Shown in pieces: positions 1-12,500 of a stretch of DNA of 24,241 nt (the first letter of the stretch is position 1; the number at the start of each line of letters is the position of its first letter). The stretch is from Hofstenia miamia (taxonomy: Eukaryota; Xenacoelomorpha; Acoela; Hofsteniidae): the NCBI GenBank assembly GCA_900660155.1, contig CABFPE010000412.1, positions 338,198 through 362,438 of the forward strand, in the 5' to 3' direction. The notes beneath the pieces were generated by a model. It worked only from the letters and a program-made list of their open reading frames with translations. It made no database searches and was not told where the DNA came from. Made by a program: the position numbers and the translations under genes.

Positions 1-9
1 TAATAATAA

Positions 10-60
<51 letters not shown>
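1..60. repeat. (TAA)n microsatellite
   Basis: The first 60 bases are almost perfect TAA repeats with a single interruption near base 8. The array continues to the window edge, so its full length is not known. Confidence 0.97.
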
Positions 61-61
<1 letters not shown>

Positions 62-3000
62 TTGATTATTTCTTCAAAATAATAAATGAAAATTCACCCT
101 ATAGCGAGATTATATTTCTGACATATTGACTCAAGCACGATTCAATAAATTGATTTTATTGAAAAAATTTGAGTCAATTTTTAATTAATATTGTAATTTT
201 TAGCTGGAATCGATTGCAAAAAATATAAATCATTGCCAATTTGAAAAAAAATCAAAAAACAAATAAAAATTAAATACAGAGCCAGAATTTCACATGTGAA
301 TATCATGGTTAAAATTTATATTTAATAATAGTAATCACACATCTCATCAATAGTAATTTGTATATTCTTATTGTAAAATCATTACACTATAATTTCTATT
401 TGTTACATATTTTGGATTTTACATAACATTTTTCTATTAAGTGTAAAAAATATATACTATCTTCTCTTATCTAGATTTGTGTTTACTATTTATTCGTCAA
501 ACAACATATTTGATCAGCATGTGTAGCAGATTTCCTTAAGTGTATGTAATTCATTTCATGATAGAACGTAGGAAAGACCAAATATAACGCCATTTTGAAG
601 AAGTACAAAGCATGCTGAACAACCATTGTATCGCCTGTAGCGAGAATAAAAACGGATTAGGATTTCTCTAAGGTCGTCGGTCACAGGAGTGAAACAGTTA
701 ATGCCAGAGTTCTGGTCTAATATTGAAGCAGTAAGCACAGTTAATTTAACAAAAAAATAAACAAAAATGTTAATTTCTTTCACTATTTGGAAAACAAAAA
801 TTCTGCAATGATCAGGATATTGGGTGTAACGAGTACAGTTGCAATTTTGTTGCTGTATGTAAGAAACACTTGTTTTTACTTACCATTGATGAATGAACCA
901 ATTGCGAGTGTGGCAGATTGTGTATACTGAGTGAGCCCCACTACTGAATATTTGATCGACCTAATGAAGAGGAGTGGAAGATTAGCATTTCAAGCACTAT
1001 CACAGACGCGGAGAGAGATCCAGTAAAAAAATTGGAAAACTTTTTAAAAGACATTTTAAAACGTTGCACAAGTCAAATTTGAAGAAATTCCGAGTTAAGC
1101 AACTGATTTTTTCAAGCTTCTTATCTCCTTCTTCTCTCAACGTCAAACTTCAGTCAGGCTCATTTTTCCAGAAGTGAAATTTGGCATTCTATTGGGTCTA
1201 GTGAAACTGAGGTATTTCTAAGCAAATTTGCATGCCATTGAAACAAGGGAGCGTATTTGTTGGGTTATTTCTATTGTAAACTAAAAATGAGTTGGTTGAA
1301 GTTTCTCAAGCAATAAAACATCCCAGATATAAATTGCGAAGGTAGTGGTGACTTAAACAAGTTACCTAACATGCACTGACAAATAATTCACTGAACTTAT
1401 CGCACGATGTAAGTGGCAAATAGGCGTTTGGTTAGGATTCAACGATAATCTATCAGAAATTTCCGTTATTGGTCTGCACTTTGAACCAGGAGTGGAATTC
1501 AGCGTCAGTTTAACACATTCATAATGACATATGACGCTTTTCTGATTCGTTTGGGATTTGAAAAAAAACTAGAAAGTTGGCCTTTCTCTACTTTCTCTAT
1601 CGCTAAGTGCACAAATAACTTAATTATTAATATAATTTTTTCATGACTTTCAAAAAACATTCCAATCATAAATACGCTATGATTTAAAAGAAAAAACATA
1701 AAAAGTGTTTTTTTGGTAAAAAATCATTTTGTTTTTGTTTTATAAAAATAATTTATTTTTACCTTTGCTAAAATGATTATACAGCTATTGTTATTTAAAT
1801 CAAAAAGATTTCCCTTTCACAGTGAAATGAATCAAGCTTAAAATTACTAGAATCATTCATAAGAGAGAACGTGATCAATTACAGCAATTTTTTTGGAATT
1901 TTTGTTTTGGCAGATTGGAGCAATGAACAAATTTAACAAAATAGCTGAGGGGACGATATTGCCACCTCAAATTACATATTAAATGAAATAAACCAGTTCG
2001 CTTCGTTTTACTTTAGATTTGAAATTATGTGGACTTTTTCTGTAGGCAGCATGTAAGAATGATTTTAAACATCTTGGAATAAAAGTTGAAATGAGGGGCA
2101 AATTTAAGCAAATGTTTACCTTTGGCTGAATTCAACTCATTGATTTGAACTATTCAAATTTAGTAGAAAAAAATTATTTAATTTTTTGACTACCGTAAAA
2201 AACTACAGCAGTAAATGTGAAAATTTAAATGTTTTGTTCACTAATAAAAATAATGTTCTTCTCTTTTGTAACGTTTATCAAACCAATAATGTTAAATACA
2301 TGTATGTTTTAACATGATATTTTAGATTATATCGATTATCCTTAATATTTCGATAACAATTTCTCAGAAATATGTAAACAAATTCTAATCGGTTCAAGTT
2401 GAATTGGAGCAACAATAATAGGAAGCATTTAACATTATGCTTTCGTAAATGTGGAAATAAAATAATCAAAATATTGCCACTAATGTTTACAAGTAATTTG
2501 GCAAATACTACAATTGTTGTTTTAGCCAAATTGTATAACCAGGTGTTATATTATTTGGTGGGCGCTGATTATTAGTATTTGCTTTTATCAATAACAGGGG
2601 ATTGGTGTTAACGACTAACCTAAGCTCAATCAGTAGCGATTGACTACTGACAGGAAATCTCTCCCAACGATTTCAACGCTGTTGGTTTCACTACAATGTG
2701 AGGTTAAATAACCCACTTGATAAGAGTACATACCGAAACACGTTATTAAAATCATTTTCCAAGCAATAATATAGACAAACTTTTAGTTGAATTGGCTTCG
2801 AATTATATCAAATAACATCAAAGTAAAACTCCCACCATTCATTTATAGAAATTTGTTGTGTATAAACATTTTAATGGATTTTTGCTCGGAAAATATCAAA
2901 TTAGGTGTGTAATATTATGCTGATTTGGTATAAAGTTGAGTGGCAGGGGCAACTATTGGATTGTTTGCAACTATAATGATTAAAATTAATCATAGTTTTT

Positions 3001-3309
3001 AAAATATCATCTTAAGTGAAGCGGAAAGAATTATTCTGTTTATAGATACATCAATTAACGTAAGATAATTTGAAAGATTTTGATGGTATTATTTTCAATC
3101 TAACAATTTATTTAGACACTTTTACCTTAGATAAAATCCCATTTGAATCAATACTAAATGTATATGCAGGTATTAATAATTTGTAAACTTTTACTTTTAA
3201 TCAAACAATGTTGACATTTCACGAAAGCAGACTATCATTACAATTAAGATACACATTGAGTGCTATTGTCACGAATGCTTAAATGCTAAAGTATAAATAA
3301 TAAGAATAC
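61..3309. other. AT-rich region with no firm gene; presumed Vav intron
   Basis: This 3.2 kb stretch lies 3' of the last recognised Vav exon. I scanned the minus strand for the rest of PH (the tryptophan-containing last helix), for C1 cysteine/histidine spacing and for SH2/SH3 motifs, and found no convincing exon with splice sites. Most of it is low-complexity AT-rich DNA. The exception is about 774-1524, slightly less AT-rich, where open frames occur on both strands (reported as findings). Confidence 0.5.
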
Positions 3310-3535
3310 CACGACGTTCGCGGAAATGCAGAGCTTGGGGTCCAAATTTAGATGGGGGTTGTGATTCAATGACACAGTAGTCACAAAAGAACAGCCGGCC
3401 TTTAAATGCATCGGCTGGCAATTTAGAATGAATATCAAATCTATGATTCCAAACCAAAACGCATCTTGTAAAGAGGAAGACATGACGGTTCTTCAATGAA
3501 TTTTCGGTTTGTAATTTTACTTTTAACTGACCATC
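3310..3535 (-). CDS. vav: Vav exon 6: start of PH domain (3' end uncertain)
   Basis: The acceptor TTTTTTAG leads straight into DGQLKVKL, matching the Vav1 PH start DGELKITS. Then come KNRHVFLFTRCVLVWN (Vav1 RYAFLLDKALLICK) and FDIHSKLPADAFKG. The phase-0 join to YGRLLM of exon 5 is exact. The reading frame stays open to about 3269. I place the donor at CGTG/GTATTC (3310/3309), giving 226 nt and phase 1. This is the weakest boundary in the model, because the residues after about 3400 are not clearly PH-like and the next exon was not found. Confidence 0.8.
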
Positions 3536-6500
3536 CTAAAAAATATATGAAATATATATTCCTTCTCAAATTACAAAAATCACTGAATTCATATCACAAG
3601 TGAATAAAATATTCCAAAAGTTAATTCAACCCTTAGCTTAAACCGTTAAGATTTCGCATACTAGCTTTCACTCAAAGCAAGAGTGGAAACGTTGTTGGGT
3701 CAGCTTTTTGTCGACTCTGGATCGGGTCGCTTTATAAGACTTTTTCTTTAAATCGGGTCATGCCGGGGTATGACATTAATAAATTTGATTACATGTATAG
3801 GTTTTAACACTACATTGAAAGATTATACGGCGTATTACATTTAGGTGTTTTGTCACATGTCAACAAATAGCCTGTATTTTACTCACTACTGGCTAGCACT
3901 TACTAGTCATGTATGAAAACACTTATATATTCTTAATTTTTGGTAACACTGCCAAAAAGCACCCATTATACAAGCAAGTTCTGCAACTAATGAGAAAGTT
4001 TCCTGTTGCTCGTGATATGTTGGGACAAGGTGAAAATAGCTTAAATCCAAAACCTTTGAAAACACCATGACTTTATATAAAAATGGGTAAACTTTGATGT
4101 TTTTAAATGTGCAAATATTTCTTAGCGCTCAAATGAGCAACTCGGGCGAAGTTTAGAAAAATTGGGTGAAGTCCAACAAATCTGAACCGTTTCCATGCCG
4201 GACTCAAAGTTGTGAATAGATTAATATTTAAGCTCAAATAGAAACCACAAAAAATACAAAAGAAATGAACACAATGAAAATCTAGCTCTGTCCAATGAAT
4301 ATTCCTATCAATTTGCAATCTTGGACTCACTAGATGACTGCATTATCGTACTTCAATCCAGCGAAGTATCAAATCATCAAATATACCAAACCAGACATGG
4401 AATAATTGTATTAAAAGTGTAATTGCAACTTTAGTGTTATTATTTCAACATTACATCAAATTGAAAGTGTCTTAGACAAAATATTTTTAAGTAATTAGAA
4501 AAATGAAAAATATGTAATTATAAAAAAATTATGTTAATACCATAAGAAGTCTGCCATAAGCATCAATGCTATTCTTCAACATGGGTTCCTGCAAGGACTG
4601 CTGGATTTGAATGACCTTTGATCTAAGCTCCATATCACGCTTCGCCTCATTGATGTAACGATTGAGGTCTCGCATGTCATCTACCGCCTTTTTAGTGGCC
4701 AATTTTTCAACAGAATTTTCACTCGGAATTGAATTGTACAAATTATCAAGAAGTAAGTGATATTTAAGAATGCGCTGGCCTGGCACTCTGAGAACCTAAA
4801 TGAAGCGAGCATAAATTACTCTAACGAAATATAGCAAACTAAGATACAAAAACCAATTTCGTCAAAGATGTAAGAGAAACGAAGTGTTTCTATTACGATA
4901 TTTGATACTGTGATCAATGGCATAGTTATTAAAATATTTTAACTCAAATACCATTATTTTTTGTTAAGAATTTTAAGAATAGCCAAAATATACTGCATCA
5001 ATGGAAAGAACTGTATAATTTTAAAATACACGGAATAACATTTTCTCAGATTTGTTGTGCAACTCTATTGGGATATTTTAATTTCTTTTAATATAAATAT
5101 TTTAAGTAATTGAAAGTAGTTCATTTCTCACAATAAACAGTAAAGTGAAATACGGGAAAATCAGTTAATGCATGTAATTTATAAATGTGACTTGAAAATA
5201 ATAAAGAAAAAGTTATACAATAATTTATATAAATCGACATCAAAACTCACTCCCATTGTCAAAGCAAGCTAATGCTACTTTAATTGAAAAAACGTAAAAC
5301 TTCACTTATGATCATGTTATATAAATAAATTTATCTTACATGTAACATTGCTGGTTACAGGTATGCTTAATGAATAGATCACATGATCAAAAAGATGAAC
5401 TAAGTGTTATTGTTGTACTTAGTGGTTAGTTAGTGAAAATCGATACTAAAAGATTTACAATGTTAAGCTACACGAGTTGAACAATAAAGCACAGAAATAC
5501 ATAGCAAACACTTTGCATATTTAGCTTTTCGAATGCATGAGATTTCTAACTGGTAAGCCGTCAAGAAAAGCGGTCAACATTTTCAAACTATTATTACACA
5601 TTTAACATGTAAACAACAAACGATCCATTCAACTGCAATGATATCTAAAAAGAGCCATTTCTAAAATCTCGATCAACCACAAAAATATCAAACTATCGAT
5701 GCAATGCATATTATAAATATTGAGACGGATTCACTGACCCAAATTTCAAATGGCTTGGCAGATAATGTTTCATTCATTGAATATGGAATATAATATTTTA
5801 CTATTATGGTATATCAATACAATATATATGGAATAACTACATGGAAACATAATAGGAACAGTTAACACTCAAGTACACAGGTTCTTTACAGATTGTCACA
5901 ATTTTCTCAATTATTTTCTGCTAATTAACTTTCTCGTCCTTAAACAAAATATCTTTGAACTCCACTCATAAACACTCCATTTTATTAAATTCGTGCAAGG
6001 ACTATAATGCTGGTTGTTTGTCACAGACGTAGCCCTTCTTGGCCAACCATTCTTCAGTAAGCTGTGTCATGCATTAAGCCCTTGTCAGTGTAGCTAACAA
6101 AGTTTATTTCTCATTACATAATACCTCAAAATAACCGTTACCGGGCCATGCCACCCCCCATGATGAAACGCAGAAACCCTAGTGATGAACGTGCATATGT
6201 AAAAGCTTACATTCATGGTAATAGATTTCAGTGAATGTTGAAAGTAACCTTAAAGTAAAGAAATTTGAAATAATTTTTTTTGGCTTAGTCTATAAATTAA
6301 CAATTGAAAAAGTGCACGTAAAGATTATAAATTATGTGATATATATATATATATAAAAGTAAACTTCAGTCGAATATTTGCATCTGTCACAAAGTTCAGA
6401 TAATAACCATTAAAACAATTTTTAAACATTGCGTTCTTAACAGTAAACGTTAAAACTTCAATCTATAGCAAGCGTAAATAATTAAGTAGGTGTATAGATT

Positions 6501-9500
6501 TAGCTCAGTTTTATTCTGCATAATAAATTAGATTCGCTCCGTTCTCGATTGATTAATTCTATCACTCTACATCCACATAGATAAAAAATGGCAAAAGCTA
6601 TGCTTACTTTTTGAAAAGTGAAAACCTCTAAAATAATGGTTAATGATTTCCGGTTTCAATAAAAAACTTGTCTCTATAGTATTTAAAGACTTCTGTAAAA
6701 ATTTACTCATTTCAGACTTCTAGAAGACTGTGAAATCACAAAACATCGAGGTAAGCATATTAGAATCTGCTAGGCGTTGATACTACATTCTAAAACCCTC
6801 AATATTTTTATGCTAAATCGATTTTTTACACTTCTTTTAGGAATTCATATTAAATTGGTCAAATATATTAAATTGGTCAAATATATTAATTTATAAAAAT
6901 TTTGTATATAGTTTCTTTGCTTCGATTTCATCATTAGAGCCCAATTCAATAGTAACGCAAACTAACTCAATGTTCTCCGATACAAATAGTTAAATAACAT
7001 CGATAATTTCACATAAAGCAGCAGAAAAGTTTTCTTATTCATATATATTATATTAAAAATGCAAGTTTTCAACAAAATTCATCTATGCAAAAGAAAATTC
7101 AAGAATAACTGTTTGCAATACATTATCTAATATAAAAAAGCAATACTGTTGTCATTGAATTTTTACCTCTGTAAGATTAAATGCGCGACACTGCTTGTTT
7201 GGAGCAGTATTTCTCAGCTCATTGAGAAGATTTTTAATCTTGGGATCATCTTCACAACGAAGTAGGCAGGAAATGGAATCATCCAGGTTAACAAAGTAAA
7301 GCGCATAAAAGGTTAGATTTGACTGCCAACTTGAAAAAATATTGGCGTGGGCAACATCGCCTTTAGCACTATCCAAGTCTAACCTAAAATATACATTCAG
7401 CATTATACAAAATACAAAAATCAGTGCTGTTGATTTGAAATGATTGCCTTTATGTGACATGCATAAATGAGAAAAATATTATTTACATTGAGTGTTAAGT
7501 ACATCGTTGCTCATTGGTTTTACGATTACATTCACAAAAGGCAACTGTTAGGTCCAACAACAGTTTCTAGGGTATTAGTAACTTTTAATTCATTGATAAC
7601 AGAGAATCAAATCACCGGTGTATAATTAGGGCATCTGGCTTCCTGATAAAAACTTCCAATTAGAAATACAAAAATAATAATTTTATACTTTAAATGTTTT
7701 TTGCTTCATGACTTCCCCAGTAATACACTTAAAAACACTCGACTTTTATTACTTTCTCATCCGAAGAAAATTACCGCTTCTTGATTTAAAACAAACAATT
7801 CGCTTTCCCCACTGATAAACACAATTTTTAAAAAATAAAGTTCGTATTATGTGTAAAACTAAAATATGCATTTTAAAACGCTTACTAAGATTGAAACATA
7901 AGTACATATTCACACGAGCAACATTTTTTCCAAAAAGTGTTTCCTACCTATATGTATATGTGGTTACTACATGCACTGAAAAAAAGCTGTAACGTATTTC
8001 AAAATTTATTCATCTACATAGCACATGCATAAAACATGCTCAAGCTACAATTAATATATACTTTCCTAAACCAAAGTAATTTTCCAAAGTCAAAAAATAG
8101 AATTAAAGTATTTCAATGTTAAAATATTTAGAAAATTTATTCAAACCAAAAAGTATTACAATGTCCCAATTAAAACAAAAAGGTTCTCTAAATTTTACAA
8201 CAGTTATCTTTCTTTAAGTGTTAAGAGTTGATATAACGCCAATACTCTAAGAAGGCATGATGAAGACACACCCTCCATTAAATCAAATTAAGTTTTATTG
8301 AAAACGCCTTTCGAAATTTTATGAAGTACCTTTCATAACACGTCGATAAATTCAAAGAAATGAAATATTTAAAAAAAAGAATTCAACAATTTTAGCAGGA
8401 AAACATGAATTGCTATTGATTGACTAGCCAATTTTATTGGCAGCAATCTTACGAAATGTGGAAGGCACCAGTAAATGACTACAGTATATAGAAATTTAAC
8501 CACTTGAGAAAATTGTGAGACCTTACCTTCTTAAATCATTATAAATATTTGTGTGAACAGATAACATTTTTTCAATATTTGAGAAAATCGTATTGAATTT
8601 AGATAGAGGTAGAACTGTAGATAGATTGGCCATGTAATGAGTGGAAATGGTTTCTAGAACATCAAGATAATCCTTCTCAGATTCCAAAATCTCTTGAATG
8701 ACCATTGATCGGCGATCACGCTTGACTGCCCCATCCTTAGGGGCCGTTTTGTGAGTGTAGTTGATAAGGTCATCATAAATTTTATCTGACTTGTATTCAA
8801 CTACCTAAATGACAGCTTGATATGGGTAATGGAAAAAAGTTAAATTTTTATATAATTTGAATCTGTACATATAAATCCGTGAGTCTGTCGAATGTCCGAT
8901 TTAAATAATAAACATCCGATACGAAATTCTAATTTGTAGAAACATTTACGTTCACTCACGGTTGAACGAATATCAAAACAAGCATTACACGTAGAAGTGA
9001 CAGCAGTTGTTTATTTTGTCATTTGTAGACTTTGATTACATGTAGACAAATTTAACAGAAAAAACTTTATATGGATAACTTTTCAAAAGTTTCGTAAAAA
9101 TTTACGCAGAAACCCCTTTTGACTATTAGTCAAAATCTTTGACTAATAGTCAAATTTTTTGACTAATAGACAAAAGAATGCAAAACCGCAATTTTGACTA
9201 TAGTCAAAAGACTAATTGTGTGGCACACCCTTAAAGCTCTCGCGAATATGTTTCGAATGCTGTACATTTAAATTACAACTAATTAGCATTACAGAACTTG
9301 GCTATAAATAAAATTTACTATGTTAGCAGACAAATTATCGGATATAGAGCCAAACTAGGAGTGGGTAATTTGACAGTTCATTTGCAGAAACAACACTCTT
9401 AAACAAACATACGCCATGAATAAGTATTAATACAACAGTTTGATAATTTGCCACCATATTTCAATAGCGATTATTTACATTTTAGTTTTAATAGCCCTAC

Positions 9501-12500
9501 ACAAGAAGACTTCAATGTCTAAATATTAAACCGAAGTCGACAGATAAATGTTATCTGCAGAATAAATACAGTGATAAATTGACTAATTCCAGTTGATTAC
9601 AAAGGTATATTAACAATGAACTTAAAGATAAATGTTGATTTTATAAAACTCGACAGTGACATTTTGGACAGGAGTGAAACTAACACATCTTATGTTTGTA
9701 TACACCCAGTGGGATATCATTCATTGTTGCAACCAACACACTAATAACATCTAGTAAGATTAGTGCGTGGATTGTATCATCCTGTCACTCAATTATAATT
9801 TTAAATATTTTCAAACCCGATTTATAAATGTATAACCCCAATTACGTAGAATGAACAAACAATGTGTATTTCAAAAAGAGGTTTGAAGATAGTCTAGTCT
9901 AAACAGTATAAGCCCCTCGGAGACGTTTCATACTTCTTAGATAAATTTGGGATTGAAGAACACTATGAAAATAAAATATAATTGATTGTCAGAAATTTCT
10001 TCGTGAATTGACCATATACAGTATCGGAAATAATGTTTCGGGCAGCTACATATGAAGATATAAATACAAGATTTCGACATTGAAATTTTTCATTCATATG
10101 AAAGATGTTTTCAGAAATAATAGGTATCGATTTCTACATGTGTTGATATTGTTTATTATTGTTTTGATCAAAATTAACCACAGGATGCTGCAATTAAATT
10201 TTGACAACCAATTTTGATAGGGAAATAATGTTTCGGGCACTATAATTTACCCATTCATTAACATCTGTTGTGTTTTGAAATGTCATTATATTATTAATAA
10301 CTTTTGAAATTCGTTTGTTTCTGTTTGTTTCTCATCTTAGTTCTTGGATTTATGATGCCCAAACATATACCTGAAGTCATCAGAGCCTTAATAGTAAAAA
10401 TGCGCCTCGAAGACAAATCTAGTCGTGAAATTGCAGCATTAGTGGGTCTCCCAAAGAGTTCAGTAAGTGACATTATAAAACGCTATAAAGATGAAAATAT
10501 AAAACGCTATAAAGATGAAAAGACGTCCTCCCAAAACGACACCGAAGAGTAACAGAAGGCTTATTACGCTGGCCAAGTCTAACCCATTTCTCACTGCTAC
10601 TCAATTGCAAAAGGAATGGGCAGATACTCAATTGCAAAAGGAATGGGCAGATCGTAGTATCCTTAAAAGAGCAGGATTGCGAAGTCATATTGCATCTAAG
10701 AAGCCATATTTATCAAAGTCTCAGAGATTAAATCGACTTGCTTGGTGTAGGTTGCGTCAATGTAACTCCTCTGAGGAATGGTCACTCATTGTTTTTTCGG
10801 ATGAGTACCGAATTGAGCTTAGGCCTAAGTTAAGAGTTTATGTGAGACGACCAAAAGGAACAAAGAATCGTGTGGAACCTCGATATACACTCAAAACTTC
10901 TAAGTATGGTGGTCAGTCAGTAATGGTTTGGGCAGCTATTTGGTCAAGTGCAAGCGAATTATTGCTAAAGTTGATGGAACTTTAAAAAGGCGGAAATATT
11001 GCATGATTTTGCAAAATAACTTGTTGCCTTTGCTTGATGTGGATGATATTTACCAGCAAGATGGGGCGCCATGCCATACCAGTCGCCAAAAAATGCTCTT
11101 CATGGAAGAATCTGGAATCGCTTTGCTGGACTCATGGGCAGCACAATTCCCTGATTTAAATATTTTGGAAAATTTGTGGATGCAACTAAAAAGACTTGTT
11201 TTAAGGTTAGATGCCTACTTCAGCAGCTGACATATGGAAATTCACTCAAGAGGAATTTTATATGATTTCCAACGAATACATTGATTCTTTGTATAAATCT
11301 TTACCAAATAGGGTTGATGCAGTTATGAAGGCAAAAGGATATCCAACCAAGTATTAAAGGAGGCTTCAAATTCATAAAAATAATTTTTAAAGTGTTGTAT
11401 ATTCACTACATTTTGTAATGTACCCATTTATTATTGGAAATTTTTAATCATTGTTAGTTATTCATCCCTACATTTAAAGTGCCCGAAACATTTTTTCCCT
11501 GTTATATTGGTTTTTGTTATAAAATATTTAGTATACCATTAATCTATTTTATTTTTAAGGCAAAGAAACTTCTTTAAAACACAATTAATATCAGATGTTG
11601 TCCTAAAAATGTAATTTTTCAATATAATTTTCGTATTGTCCACTTTATGTAAAGTATTAATTCTGTTGCTAAACTGCCCGAAACATTTTTTCCGATACTG
11701 TATTATTAGAAATATTTATTTTTTGAAAAGCGTAATTTTTGCATGAGTTGTTGAATTTGCACAGTTTGTGTTCAACTGATAGAGCACTTGTGGTTAAATA
11801 TTTACTATTAGTGAGATAATGAAGTTTATTGGACATAAAACATTTTTGAAATTATTACGCTCGTCATCTGACATTACTTGGATAGATTAATCATAATGTG
11901 ATCAATAAACAAACTATTGCAGGTTAACAAAAGCTTATGACAGCGGGAAAATTCTGTAAAGGATGAGATATTTACTAAAGTTATTTATGATGTTCTTTGT
12001 AAAACACTTAATGCACGAGCAATTTCATATTCAATGTATCTCGCACATTTTCTATGCTGCCTAAAACCATTTAAAGTAAAAGCGAATCAATACAAAATTT
12101 TGATGTGATTATAAAGTTAGCAGAAAAATGCAATAGATGTGCGCGGTATTGTACTTTTCGGAACAAAATCAGTACACCCATGAGATCACAAAACCCGGTG
12201 TTCGGGATGTATCATTATTTAACAAACGACATGTAGACTTGGTGCAGGTGAATTTACTTGGAAACAGAAGGAAGGAATTCCAATTTTCTTTTAATGTTTA
12301 GATCAGAAATTTCGTTTTCAACATAAGCCCTGTAAGGGATGCCCTGAAAACGATCTCCATATAAAGGTATGCAAAATTAATCAAAAATCGTTTCACAGGG
12401 GTTTAGAATGAATATTCTGATTCAAAATTAAGAGAAAATGTGAATTCACGGGTCAAAATTCCAAACTAGAGCTAAAAAGTAATACACTACTCATTGAAAA

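Larger units (their letters stand above)
4796..7166 (-). other. Vav intron 4
   Basis: This intron is 2371 bp with donor GTAAAA and acceptor TTTAG. It contains a short AT dinucleotide run at about 6339-6355, an 18-bp tandem duplication at 6849-6884, and a gene-like GC-richer island at about 5981-6195. The rest is AT-rich sequence with nothing recognisable. Confidence 0.75.

Noticed and set aside
556..783. Minus-strand reading with GCSACFVLLQNG resembling the CxxC and L-G spacing of a Vav C1 domain
   Set aside because: The required histidine and later cysteines are missing, a stop follows at once, and no suitable splice sites restore the pattern.
2278..2529. 83-codon minus-strand open frame
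   Set aside because: AT-driven, hydrophobic, low-complexity translation without motifs or splice context; not a Vav domain.
3120..3165. Possible 28-nt micro-exon on the minus strand (acceptor CATTTAG, donor AAG/GTAAAAG) after the PH exon
   Set aside because: The phase fits, but the translation (VLIQMGFYLR) has no convincing PH match and so short an exon is easily found by chance.
10304..10351. N-terminal extension of the Tc1 transposase (MKFVCFCLFLILVLGF)
   Set aside because: It is hydrophobic and unlike Tc1 N-termini; family similarity begins at MPKHIPEV, so I start at 10352.
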